Made by a program: the position numbers and the translations under genes. Below are positions 22,176 through 31,786 of a DNA stretch of 64,000 nucleotides, one piece after another. The notes beneath the pieces are model-generated. The model was not told where the DNA came from, ran no database searches, and was given only the letters and a program-made list of their open reading frames with translations. The DNA is from Sabethes cyaneus (lineage: Eukaryota > Arthropoda > Insecta > Diptera > Culicidae), in the NCBI RefSeq assembly GCF_943734655.1, contig NC_071355.1, positions 23,014,268 to 23,078,267 on the forward strand, given 5' to 3'. The number at the start of each line of letters is the position of its first letter. Position 1 is the first letter of the stretch.

Positions 22176-24670
22176 TTTTCCCTTTGGAAGAACTACGTAA
22201 TTGTAGAACCTTTAATCATGAAATTAAATTTACCCTATGCTTTAAAAGTTTTACCAGCGATTTACGCTTCTTGAGTTGTTATTTGGTCATGCAAAAACAT
22301 ACCGGTTTTTGATCGTGGAAAAACCGGTTTCGGTAAAACCGGTATAGCATCCCTCCAGAAGAACATATACTGTTACGAACGCCCGGGACCAAAATATCAT
22401 TTTTAGAACGGAGCGTCTACTTACAACGCAAATTAAAAACAACACGTAAATTAAAAGTTGAATTTTGGTTTTTGGAAAGCCAATTATAATTAAATTATAA
22501 TTTCAATGTAGGCACTGGAGTTGTATCTTTCATTTCTAGAAAGGTTCTGTTGGAGAAAATGAGGTTGAAGCGAGTTATGAGCTCCGTTCCCACTTACCCA
22601 GTATTCCCACTTGCCCCGGGGTACCACCTTATTGCGTTTTAATTTAATTAAACTATACTTTGTTTTCGGTTGCCTCGGGCAATGTAGTTGCTAAAGATTA
22701 AAAAAATATACAATGATTAGATCCAAAAGCAGTGCAAATAGCGATTTTAGTTTCCTCGCCCACCTAACAAGTACAATTTTTATAGCATGGGATTTTCGCT
22801 GAAAATATTGGAACGTGATTGGCTAAACACTTTTTTTTATGAATTTGTGTAAATGTTCAGCTTTAAGTGAACATTCCAGGAGGTATAATTGCCATTGCAA
22901 AATTCAATCCAATCCAATTTTGATTAACAGTACACAATTGGCATTTATGCATCGATTGGTATGCGAACTATAAAAATATACTCAGATTTAGACATGTTAC
23001 ATGTGGCCATTGACACCTCTAAGTACTCAGAATTGCAAAAAGGAGTCTTTTGTCGTCATTGAAGGTGTCCATGGCCCCATTGGTCACACCCGAATACGTT
23101 TCGGGAGCATTCCGGATACACACATGAAAGCGATCAGTTTCTCAGTTGAATCAAACCCCATCATGCGACCCCACTATAACCACAAAATAACAAATTACAA
23201 ATAAATGGAGAAAAGGGTAGGAAAAGATTTCACTCAAAGCAGTTCAGAGAAAAGTTTAAACACAATTCAAATGAATGATAACTATTGATTAGATCCTAAT
23301 TAACTAAATTCAAAGAAATTACACAATTTAATCTTCCTGATCAAGTCACCGGCAACGCAAATCAATCAAGGCATGCTGCGACTGTTATGCGTTTATTCTT
23401 GCTTGTTGACGATTTGTCAAACTCAAAATTGATTCGATCGATTTATAAGTTGTGTTTAGTAACCACTCTTGATTTGGTGGCTTGTATTAGAGTATTAGAG
23501 TTTACAGAATAGGTACCTACTCAAATTCGTCCATCTTAATGTCACTACTGATTGCTTGCCGAATTTTCAGTTTTTCGTGTTCTGACTACCCTACAAGATA
23601 GACTAAGATCTGATTGCCGTCAACTGTTCGCCATGCCCAGATCTGGGAGATGGCTTCGGAACTAACGAGCCACTGGACATTATCATTGCCACAGCAACTA
23701 GGTACGCTTCGCTCTTTTGGCTTTCTGCTAATCAACTCAGTGTTACTAGCAAAGCTGCCAGAAGACTAACGTAATGTTCAGACCACGCTAGTATCAATTG
23801 GCGCTTAAACATTTGAAATATCCCCTCTATTCTTAGGTCTGTTTTGACAGCGATAGCTTGCTGTACCAGTTCTGTGACGACAAATCAATAAAAACTCCAG
23901 ACTAACGATAATAATTTATCCCATTTCTTCTGTTGACTCATTTCCACTTCTGTGTTAACTATATTCAATGCACAATGGAGCAATTTCTTAATATCCGTTA
24001 CGAAAATAGGCCTATTATACCTATCTTAAAAATGTCGAAAGCACCTACTACCTACTTACTTGCGTGCATTCGGTTTATTATTGAGCCTAACAAGACTATA
24101 GTCTTGATTGCTATCGACCACCACCTTAAGACCTCCGGAACTGAACGTGTCGATTGATTGCCTGTATAGCAAGTATGGACTATTGTTAAACTTTCGAATA
24201 ATTTATTATTCGTTCGCCTCCGAAACAGACATTAGGCCACGCATGGTTTCCCTCAACTCAGTACCCTCCGTTGTCTGTAGTTTGAATGACCTAATTACCG
24301 TGAACGACTCCGTGCTTCGAATTCTTGCCATAATGGATTTAGCCCACTCTGATTTCGACATCAGTAATGTCTAGAACAGTATCGACGGGTTCCATCGTTG
24401 CATTGTTTTAAAGCCTCTATAAGGTTCTAAAAAACACTAACTGCGCTCAGTGATCTTTTGACTACCCTTTGGTAAGCTTTTAAAACACAGACAAAATCGG
24501 CCGCTTTGTTTAAATAAAACTAGGCATCCGAAGCCGGGCATATCTGAGCCGTACTTGTCTGAACAGCAGGCGTTCTGTATAATATTAATAGACACCTTTC
24601 TCCGTCTATTCTAGGATTTATCTTGTCCAGCATAGACCTGATGGCACCAATCCTTATTTTTTCACATTAT
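22176..24670. other. ING intron sequence, no gene recognised
   Basis: AT-rich with scattered short frames lacking motifs. Around 23560-23930 there is a GC-richer piece with a terminal AATAAA that might be an old LTR or SINE remnant; I could not find its ends. Confidence 0.3.
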
Positions 24671-24777
24671 TTAAATGTTTAAATTGCAGCATCAATAACA
24701 TTGAAGAGTTGCAAAAATACAGATCCCATTACGAAATTAAGACCCCCGCTGGAGAAAATCCACAAAATCCAACTTAC

Positions 24778-25543
24778 CTGATCGCACAAGCAATACGTCG
24801 GCTCATCGGGATCGATGGTTTCCTCGGGCGGTGGAGTATCCTCGCGTGCTTCCCGCGCTTGTCCTCGGCCGGTCTTTCGTTTTTTCTTTTTCCCCGCACC
24901 AGCGCCACCTTTCTTGCCTTGACCACCACCGGTACCGCCGCCGCCTGCAGCACTACCACCTGCACCGCCTGCGGCCGATGACTGACCCGAGCTTCCTTTA
25001 CCGCTCGCAACCCCGCCGGCGCCACTGCCCGATGTTTGACTCGTTCCTGCGCCGCTACCCGCTTCCAGCTTGATATTGCTAGTGTCAATGGGATCAATAT
25101 CCATCTGCCCGTGAGCGCCGGAATTGGGGGTACTAGAACCATTGGCACTACCACTGTTCTGATCGTTTCTCGTTCGACGAGCACGTTTAGAACCACGCTC
25201 TGCTATTCCGGTGTTTGTACTTGCACTACCACTGCCGGCACCTGTTCCTGTGGCACCACCATTGCCACCACTTCCGGCTGCACTTCCACCCGACACACCA
25301 CCATTACTAGCATTACTATTGACTCCACTATTGCCAGTGTAATTTCCATTGCCAGAACCAGCAGCCGTTCCGTTACCACTATTAGAACCGCCTACGTTTG
25401 CACTCTGCCCGTTGCCGGAATTCACAACGTAGGCTGCTGGTGATGAGATGACATTGTTTGGCGAACATGCAGAACTCGGACTGGTCGATCGAATTTCCTT
25501 CTGTTGACCTTCGGTTAATTTTTCCTCTCGGTTGTAATCCAAT
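24778..25543 (-). CDS. ING1/ING2-type protein, exon 2 (linker, NLS, start of PHD)
   Basis: Encodes residues 150-405. The acceptor is TTTTAG before 25543 and the donor is CAG|GTAAGT at 24778/24777. The split codon with exon 1 (AG|A, Arg) and the phase-0 donor give 766 nt, and exons 1+2 total exactly 405 codons. After RLDYNREEKLTEGQQKEI, which closes the N-terminal domain, there is a long Gly/Ser/Asn/Ala linker (about 190-365), far longer than in the ~280-aa vertebrate ING1/2 proteins. Two basic patches, KRARRTR (269-275) and KKKKRK (368-373), are likely nuclear localisation signals. DPDEPTYCLCDQ (394-405) starts the PHD finger. A coding frame continues a further 32 codons into the intron, so intron retention would give a PHD-less protein. 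Confidence 0.93.
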
Positions 25544-25611
25544 CTAAAACGAAACCTCTTATGTAAACCAAACACTAATCCTTTTAACCTGATTAAAGTT
25601 AACTTTTTTAC

Positions 25612-26060
25612 CTGGAAAAGAAATCGCTGCCCAAATTTTTGAAATCCTGATCCAGCTGACGCGTCTTGTGGTCGATTAAATCTTGCAACTGTTGCACGAT
25701 TTGCAACTTTTCGTCGCCCAACTCCTGGGCCGCAATCAAACCCTGCTGAATTCGTGCAATGACACGCTTGGAAGCATTGCTCGGTTCCGTCGTAGAAGGT
25801 TGGGAAGAGTCACTGCCACCGCCGCCGCCACCTCCGCTGCCAGCGCCACCATTCAGCTGACCCGACGCGGATCCATTCATGCTGTTCCACTGGTCATAGT
25901 AAACGCTAACATCCCGCAGATGGTTTCGGTACAGCACATCGATCTCCCGTATCCGGGACAGGTGTCGTTGTACATCGTCGGGCAGATTTTCCACCGAGTC
26001 CAAATAATTTTCCACGTAGGTGGCCGAATGAAGCGCTTCCACGGTTACCTGGCTAATCAT
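25612..26060 (-). CDS. ING1/ING2-type protein, exon 1 (ING N-terminal domain)
   Basis: The start ATG is at 26060-26058 in the context GACAATGA. Residues 1-149 contain the ING N-terminal helical domain: VEALHSATYVENYLDSVENL (7-26), then LPDDVQRHLSRIREIDVLY, matching the YVEDYLDSIESLP…REID signature of ING1/ING2. In related proteins this domain binds the Sin3/HDAC scaffold and mediates dimerisation. It is interrupted by a Gly/Ser-rich insert (about 62-97) and resumes with a helical segment (KRVIARIQQGLIAAQELGDE…LDQDF). The donor is CAG|GTAAAA at 25612/25611, and a 68-bp intron (25611-25544) follows. Protein total is 473 aa. By family, the product is a nuclear chromatin reader acting in a histone deacetylase complex. 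Confidence 0.93.
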
Positions 26061-26480
26061 TGTCTAACCGAGGCAATCGTTCGATTTTCGCACAAGCCAA
26101 GATTACGCCAGTTTGCCACTTCCACAGGGCACGAGCACAAAAAATCACTTATTTTTCGATTATTGTCCACTGCAAAACAACTTGTCAACCGTACTATCTG
26201 CAGGGAAGCTACAGAAAACGTATTTTTCTCACAATTCCGTTTTCTTGCTAATTTCTTTGCGTTCCCTTTTTCTACGGTCGCATTTTTTTGGATGGGCTTC
26301 GCGCTAACACGCACACATTCACGCAGCAGAACTGTCAAGTTGAACAGTTCTATAGCACGCTTACCAAGAATATGTCATTACATATACATCAGGTAATACG
26401 TTGTACACACTAAAAAGATATTATTTTTAAATTGAATTTGCATTACCTACTTCCCGAAAAAAGTTTAGAGTTAATTTATT
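26061..26480 (-). promoter_or_regulatory. ING 5' untranslated region and probable promoter region
   Basis: The sequence upstream of the ING start codon has no TATA box. A CTTGACAGTTC stretch at about 26325-26340 (minus strand) could serve as an initiator. The 5' flank beyond 26390 is AT-rich and soon enters MITE sequence. Start-site position is inference only. Confidence 0.3.
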
Positions 26481-26496
26481 TATTAATTAATTAATT

Positions 26497-26580
26497 AATG
26501 CAAAATAGCACTTTTATGAGCGATATCGCACTTTGGATGGTACAATTTTCCTTGCAATTGACAATATTGATAGAATCTTA
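26497..26580 (-). repeat. One end of the CTCATAAAAG/TTGCAAGGAAAATTGTAC MITE family
   Basis: Carries AATAGCACTTTTATGAGCGA and GTACAATTTTCCTTGCAATT, both of which recur as arms of the MITEs at 29849-30066 and 31050-31215. The other arm is not seen here, because other inverted repeats follow immediately. Confidence 0.6.
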
Positions 26581-26583
26581 TTT

Positions 26584-26659
26584 CTGGCTTTAGTTTTCAA
26601 AAGGTCGCATAATGCATGTAAAAGGGTTTATTATGCGTCCTTCTGAAAACTAAAGCCAG
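26584..26659. repeat. Short hairpin around CTGGCTTTAGTTTTC
   Basis: CTGGCTTTAGTTTTC (26584-26598) is repeated inverted at 26645-26659, with GCATAATGCA and TTATTATGCG also paired between them. Possibly the core of an older element. Confidence 0.7.
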
Positions 26660-26684
26660 ATTTGTCAATTGAAGATAGATTTAA

Positions 26685-26801
26685 CAAAAGGGCGAATGTC
26701 GCAAGCGTAAACAAACCGAGTGAGGGTTGATTTTCCTATGCTGGTCCGGCAAAAAGTAACTCTCACTCGTTTTGTTCACATTTGCGACATTCGCCCTTTT
26801 G
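26685..26801. mobile_element. 117-bp MITE with TTAA target duplication
   Basis: The termini CAAAAGGGCGAATGTCGCAA (26685) and its complement (ending 26801) are flanked by TTAA on both sides (26681-26684, 26802-26805), the target duplicated by piggyBac-type elements. It sits inside a larger inverted arrangement (GATAGAT at 26674 and its relative TTCTATC at 26806). Confidence 0.75.
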
Positions 26802-26811
26802 TTAATTCTAT

Positions 26812-27486
26812 CTAGAATTATATCCAGAGTGATTTGCGATTATGGCACAACCTGCAAAATGTACACAATGAGGAATATCATTGTGATAATTTGCAAACAC
26901 ATTTTCAAGTCGTAACGTAAATAAAAGTGAAAAAAATCGAGTTTAAAGACATAAATTAGTGTAGTAATAAAGTATGATATATAGTTTTCCAACTATACTG
27001 CATTAAATCTGTGCATTCATGCTCAAAATCTAAGATTTCTAGTTGAACCCCTTGAAATGAGTCTCAAAGCATTTTGACAATGCGATTCACCCGGTTCTGC
27101 TTCACCTTGTTTTGATTTTTTATGTAGTTTCGTCTGTTTATATGCGCCTGTGTTTTGAAAACAACGTAGTTTCGCTCTTTACTATCGCCTGCTTACAAAA
27201 CGATTTGCAAATGAGCCTGTCACTTCATAACAAAGTAAACGGCTAAACTGCAAATTGTCTTTTGTTTCGGTTAAGCACTCCTATCGCCCATCATTAAAAA
27301 CTTTTTTTTTAAATAATTCTATCGATTACTGCAGAAAAAAGGAACCTTATCATGGATATTAACGATATTTTTAAGGTTGATGATGTAATAAAACAATTTG
27401 TTTACATTTTGCTAGTTGCGCCCTAATCGCGAATCACTCCGGATATTTTGCTTTTTCGCCTAAAAAAATTACCATAAAAGGAACTG
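26812..27486. other. AT-rich sequence, no gene recognised
   Basis: No coding frame or repeat ends identified. Confidence 0.35.
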
Positions 27487-27488
27487 TA

Positions 27489-27995
27489 CAGTATCCCCCC
27501 GCTAATCCGACACCCAATAATCCGACGACTCGATAGTCCGGATCTCGCTAATCCGGAAAATTCCGAATTAAAACGTATTGTACTTGACTTCTTTCAATCG
27601 AACACTACCTTCGTTTGGCGTCTCCTTTAAAGTCAGAATGGCACTCTTTCTAACTAAATGGAAATGGTACATGGTGCTGCTTCTAACTACGTTCACTTTT
27701 GCCATGGCTATAATATTTTCATTGCTATTCTCAATAGACTGATGTGCTTGCGCTTATTTCGACACTAACTAAGAATTTTAAAGTATTTTGTTGACGAAAT
27801 TGAGTATTACCGAGTATAAGACATAGTTATTGTGTACTTATGACAAATATTTTCAAAAATTTCCGGAGTTGTTTACGTATGGATGTAAAAAAAACCACAT
27901 TTCAAACTCACGCTGACGTCAGTTTGACTGTCGGATTATCGAGTCAAAATTCGCTAATCCGGCTATAAATTTGTCGGATTAGCGGGGCGGTACTG
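27489..27995. mobile_element. 507-bp pogo/Tigger-like MITE
   Basis: Termini CAGTATCCCCCCGCTAATCC (27489) and the complement of CAGTACCGCCCCGCTAATCC (ending 27995), with TA on both sides (27487-27488, 27996-27997). ATAATCCGAC motifs repeat subterminally. CAGT starts, GC-rich heads and a TA target fit pogo/Tigger-type elements. No transposase is present. Confidence 0.75.
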
Positions 27996-27997
27996 TA

Positions 27998-28425
27998 CAT
28001 GAAAATTTTTATTCGCAAAAAAATATATATTGTAAAGATACTTAAAATCCTACTGTTACATTAATTTTTATCTTTGTGTTTTGAGTTCTGGAGTCTGCGG
28101 AAATACACTCCATATCCAGCTTTCGACGAGCAACCATGGCGGCTGGTGGGTGTGGTGACCTTTACTTTCTTTGAACTAAATTTTTTGCTTGCGGCTGATT
28201 CGTCATCTTTTTTCACGCGTTGCGAGGGAAATAAATGAAACGTCGCGTGCGTAATGGCGGCTAGTGGGTACAACTTTCGGAGAACGTTGGCATACCTTTG
28301 GCAACTTTATTCACGTCAAGTGGATATTTCCAGCCTTAATTGTTGTTGTAGGACTTTCAAGCATACGTGAGCGGAGTTCCCAAAAGCAACATTGTCGAAA
28401 AGTGTACCCTCTAGTCGCCATTTAC
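27998..28425. other. Unassigned, MITE-like end fragment
   Basis: TATCCAGCTTTCGACGAGC at about 28107 resembles the terminus of the MITE at 29058. A Lys-rich minus-strand frame (28061-28273) has no recognised motif and is probably chance. Confidence 0.35.
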
Positions 28426-28426
28426 A

Positions 28427-28930
28427 GTATAATCAATATATATAGAATGCCAGTGTCGCTGCAGTGCGCGTGGTAAACATCACACATGTTCAGATAATGT
28501 ATTTACATTATATATGCAAATGTGTGTGTGCCTGAGATTCATCAAAAGGGGAATCTCATTGTCAAACTTTGACAACCAGTTTAGAATTTCAAATATGGCT
28601 GCCAAGTAATGTGATTGGAAACTTCGCTTGCTTCAAATTTCTGAAAAAAAATCGGTGCAAAAGGGCGCAGTTGAGGGATTCTATTCATCCGGACGAAAAG
28701 AAAAAGAAAGTTTAAAACCATTTCACTGGAATAAAAACACAGCCGAGAATGCACTGATGACAGCACCAACCAGCGCACAGATAAAGAACAGATAAATAAC
28801 AATGAGCAACTTTGACAATGAAGTTCCCGATTCACAGACTTGATACAGATTGTTAGCATCATGTTTACCACAATGAGTCCTATAGAAAAACAGCGACACT
28901 GGCATTCTATATATATTGATTCTACTCCAT
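28427..28930. mobile_element. Inverted-repeat element with ~75-bp arms
   Basis: AATCAATATATATAGAATGC and the following CCAGTGTCGCTG appear at about 28434 and inverted at about 28890-28922. Further inward GTGGTAAACATC is inverted near 28860. The ~400-bp interior has no coding motif. No clear target duplication. Confidence 0.7.
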
Positions 28931-29057
28931 TTACCGCGCGAAAAGGTGGATACGCCACAAAGTTCGTCGAGTGAATCCCTTGCGATCTGAACGTTTTCCC
29001 GATTGAATCCTTCTACCAACACCAGCACTCAGCAAAGCATTTATCAATGCACATCTA

Positions 29058-29264
29058 TCCAGCTTTTTACGAGCCATAATGGCGGACGTGTTCGTAATAT
29101 TTGAACAGCATTTTTGACATTTCCCTAATACATCGCACGTTTTCTTTCGGCGTATTACGCGGTAAAACTAAAGGAATGTACGGAAAGAAAACGTGCGAAA
29201 TGTCAAAAATGCTGTTCAAATATTACGAACACGTCCGCCGTTATGGCTCGTAAAAAGCTGGATA
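29058..29264. mobile_element. 207-bp MITE, near-perfect hairpin
   Basis: Arms of about 90 bp: TATCCAGCTTTTTACGAGCC at 29058 and its complement ending at 29264, with continuous pairing through GGCGGACGTGTTCGTAATAT and GCACGTTTTCTTTC. The outer TA on both ends could be the target duplication, giving TCCAGC termini. Confidence 0.85.
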
Positions 29265-29665
29265 CCATTCATCTTCGTTCAATGTGCCACTCGTTCGACT
29301 CAATGCCCATTCGCTATGTGTTTTAACATTTACATCCCCAACGGTAGATTTACCAATACGCGTCTTTAATTCTCCCGCCAAAATATACCGTATTGAACAG
29401 AACCCCGCTTTTGGGACCAAAAACTGCTTCCGGAATCGGGCTCTCGGATCAAAAGTTAGTGACTGCTAATTTTAAATACTTTACTTTGCCGTTAAATACT
29501 TTAAAAATACGTCGTTCAGATGACGCGAATTCATTTTGAATCTGAATAGGGTAAGTTGCTGCTTCGTCGTAATTGCCTATTCCCGTATTTTAGTTTGTTG
29601 TCTATTATACGCGATCAATCAAAGTGAGCTGAGATCTGTTTAAATGCTTTTTACACATTTAAGCG
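29265..29665. other. No gene recognised
   Basis: Short plus-strand frame at 29284-29469 has no motif. Nothing else seen. Confidence 0.35.
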
Positions 29666-29668
29666 ATT

Positions 29669-29818
29669 CGGTAAAATTCACCGAAATCTAAACAGCCGAA
29701 CGTTCGGTAAAAATTTTAGTTGTGCATATCGACGTTTATGGATCATTGGTAATGTTTGGCATCATAAAAAAATTTACTGAACGTTCAGCTGTTTAGATTT
29801 CTGTAAAAATTTACTGTT
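29669..29818. mobile_element. ~150-bp inverted-repeat MITE
   Basis: TTCGGTAAAATTCACCGAAA and TCTAAACAGCCGAACGTTCG are mirrored by GAACGTTCAGCTGTTTAGAT and TTCTGTAAAAATTTACTG, giving ~50-bp arms with a few mismatches. Target duplication unclear. Confidence 0.7.
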
Positions 29819-29848
29819 CATTTTCGTATACGCGAACCCTATAGAAAT

Positions 29849-30066
29849 ATTGCTGATTGCAAGAAAAATTGTACCATCCAAAGTGCGAGATTGCTCATAA
29901 AATTTCTATTTTACATTAAACCGTTTTGGTATTTTCGGAGTACTATTTCGTTACATTCCAAGCAATAAGTGCGCCGAAGAGACTGAAAAGATTTAAGCTA
30001 AAATAGCACTTTTATAAGCCATTGCGCACTTATTGATTGGATAATTTTCCTTGCAATCAGTAATAT
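29849..30066. mobile_element. ~218-bp MITE of the TTGCAAGGAAAATTGTAC family, complete copy
   Basis: Arms TATTGCTGATTGCAAGAAAA (left) and TTTTCCTTGCAATCAGTAAT (right) are inverted repeats, with inner pairs CTCATAAAA and TTTTATAAG. The outer TA on both sides suggests a TA target. Partial copies lie at 26497-26580 and 31050-31215. Confidence 0.75.
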
Positions 30067-30939
30067 ATTCACAGCATTTTTGTTGCTAACCTGAACATAG
30101 TGAATATAATTTCATAAACACAATTTTTGTTTCTAACAAAAAAAATACTTTGAATTTCGCAGAATCGCTGACGACTGATTTCACCTTAATCAAAGATAAC
30201 TTTTTTCCTTGCTTTTTTCAAAGGTGCGTATAGTAATCATTTCTGTAGGAAACCCCTTGGGGCCCCAAGGAAGTAAACTCCGACACTCCGACACTTGCGC
30301 TGTGTTGCCAATGTGATATATAGAGGTGTGACGATATTGGTAAAGTGGTGTTAGTGCAATGAAGAAAATTTAATTGCCTCACGATGTGACTAGAATCGAC
30401 AATGGACCAATCACACCAATCACGATCAAGCGTGATGTCCATCTCCAAAAACAAACCACATTTGTTCGGCGCGGTTTGGTTTTGTATAGTTTGACGTGCT
30501 GATTTTTCGCTTCTAATACCGTCAAAATAATGTCTTCTTCTTTTCCACACCTTTTCAAACCTCATAAACCTTTGCACGGTGCCTAACCTCAACTCTGGTT
30601 TGACGTTTTTGTGGGTTTTGTTTTGATTCGCTTTGTAACCTTATTTTATTGCTAGTGGGTTTATCACTTGTAATTCGTTCCACTTGTTTGCGGAAACCGG
30701 AAATGCCCGACTTTTCCGAAGCAGGAAAATGATAGCAGTTCTTTACAACATATATTTTTGCAATTTTTGCAGTTTTTTGCTTCTGGGTCTTGCGAATAAG
30801 TAATCAAAACAAACCCCACAACACTGTCAAACCTGGAACGAAAAAAACGCACTGACATCTGCGTGCAATGCTTTATTGCTCGCGAGATACGTCGCGAGGG
30901 GCGCAAGGGAAATGCAAAAATCGGGTGGCCGCGCTGCTA
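30067..30939. other. No gene recognised
   Basis: A minus-strand frame of ~124 codons at 30218-30592 has no recognised motif and no supporting splice context. Listed as unassigned. Confidence 0.35.
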
Positions 30940-31278
30940 TAGTGATGTCCGAAATTTTCAATTATTCGATTACCGATTATTCGGTAAGCGTTGTCTGCAC
31001 GCTGCACTAATCAATTAATACCAAGACCAACTATTCGTGCTTGTAGTATTGCTAATTGCAAGGAAAATTGTACTTTTAAAAGTGCTCATAAAAGGCCTAT
31101 TTTAGATGGAATCCGTTCGGTGTCTCCAGCGCACTTTTTTCATACACAAAATATTTGAATCAAGGACACCGAACTGATGCAATCTAAAATAAGCCTTTTA
31201 TGAGTATTCGATAAAAAATCTTTTTTTTTTTTGTTACTCGACTAGTTAAATTAAGCGAACGATTAACGGACATCTCTA
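30940..31278. mobile_element. hAT-type MITE containing a nested MITE
   Basis: Termini TAGTGATGTCCGAAATT (30940) and the complement of TAGAGATGTCCGTTAATCG (ending 31278) match the ends of the larger hAT-type element at 39006-40069. The flanking 8-mers (30932-30939 and 31279-31286) do not match, so no target duplication is preserved. The interior 31050-31215 is a copy of the TTGCAAGGAAAATTGTAC MITE. It ends ~230 bp before the TATA box at 31506. Confidence 0.7.
31050..31215. mobile_element. Nested MITE of the TTGCAAGGAAAATTGTAC family
   Basis: TTGCAAGGAAAATTGTAC then GTGCTCATAAAAGGCCTATT at the left pairs with AATAAGCCTTTTATGAG at the right. GTTCGGTGTC and GACACCGAAC are the inner hairpin. It lies wholly within the hAT-type MITE 30940-31278. 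Confidence 0.65.
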
Positions 31279-31505
31279 CTTGCTGGTGCTGCTTGCTGGC
31301 TGCTTGCTTTTGTTGTTGTTGGCTGAATGTTGAAGTGTGGTGGATCGAAGTTGACTGTATTATTTGAATTCGCTTTCAGTTAAGTTTAGTTTCTGTCTGT
31401 TTCGTTTTTGATTCGCTCCCGAACGGTTGTGTTTTTGTGCGCTCTCCCGTATTTTCTGCCTTTGTGATCGTTGCACAAGTACCAAGTTTCGTTGCCTAAA
31501 ACGTG

Positions 31506-31530
31506 TATAAAAAGCATTCCAGTTCAGTTT
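31506..31530 (+). promoter_or_regulatory. Candidate core promoter (TATA box plus initiator)
   Basis: TATAAAAA at 31506-31513 is followed by TTCAGTTT (31523-31530), an insect-type initiator. The spacing is shorter than the usual ~30 bp, so the start site could lie slightly further downstream. It precedes a ~200-nt leader and the ATG at 31731. Confidence 0.5.
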
Positions 31531-31730
31531 GCCGGTTGGAAAAGTATTACTCGTTTTCAATTAAAAGGTTCCATTGAGCGGAAGTTTTTCAAATTTCATA
31601 AGTGATTGAAGCAAGAAGTGTACCTTACACCGCGTGATAAGCAGTTAACAGTGTGAAGTTTTAAAAGTGATTTGAGCCCATTTTTTTCTCGTGATTTGAA
31701 AGGATTTTTACCACTCAACAACCCACCAAG

Positions 31731-31786
31731 ATGACTTCCACTAACTTCTCCGTTGGCTTTGGCGAAAACTCCAAGAACTCTAGCAA
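31731..31786 (+). CDS. First coding exon of an unrecognised plus-strand gene
   Basis: The ATG at 31731, in context ACCAAGATGA, opens MTSTNFSVGFGENSKNSS and then meets a consensus donor, AA|GTAAGTC at 31786/31787, in phase 2. Reading on without splicing gives an immediate TAA, which supports splicing. The upstream sequence has a TATA box, an AT/T-rich leader without in-frame ATGs that I noticed, and insect-like initiator context. No second coding exon is recognisable in the ~32 kb downstream, which is largely TE sequence, so the intron may be very long. I do not recognise the protein from these 18 residues. The alternative is a non-coding first exon with a chance ORF. Confidence 0.5.

Larger units (their letters stand above)
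14825..24777 (-). other. ING intron 2 (9,953 bp)
   Basis: Bounded by GTAAGT at 24777 and a CAG acceptor at 14825, both in phase 0. It contains two plus-strand (antisense) RTE copies (16300-17060 and 17340-20252), a 245-bp palindromic MITE (21754-21998) and an RTE 3' scrap (22045-22175). 14830-16240, 20253-21750 and 22176-24670 hold no recognised gene. Insect genes with TE-filled introns of this size are common in culicine mosquitoes. Confidence 0.9.

Noticed and set aside
24709..25443. Open frames on the plus strand across ING exon 2
   Set aside because: Shadows of the Gly/Ser-rich ING coding sequence, giving Thr-rich and Ala-rich antisense frames.
28061..28273. Lys-rich 70-codon minus frame ending SKHKDKN
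   Set aside because: Lies among MITE ends, with no splice sites or motif.
30218..30592. 124-codon minus-strand frame
   Set aside because: No recognised domain, lies between MITEs, no promoter or splice evidence.
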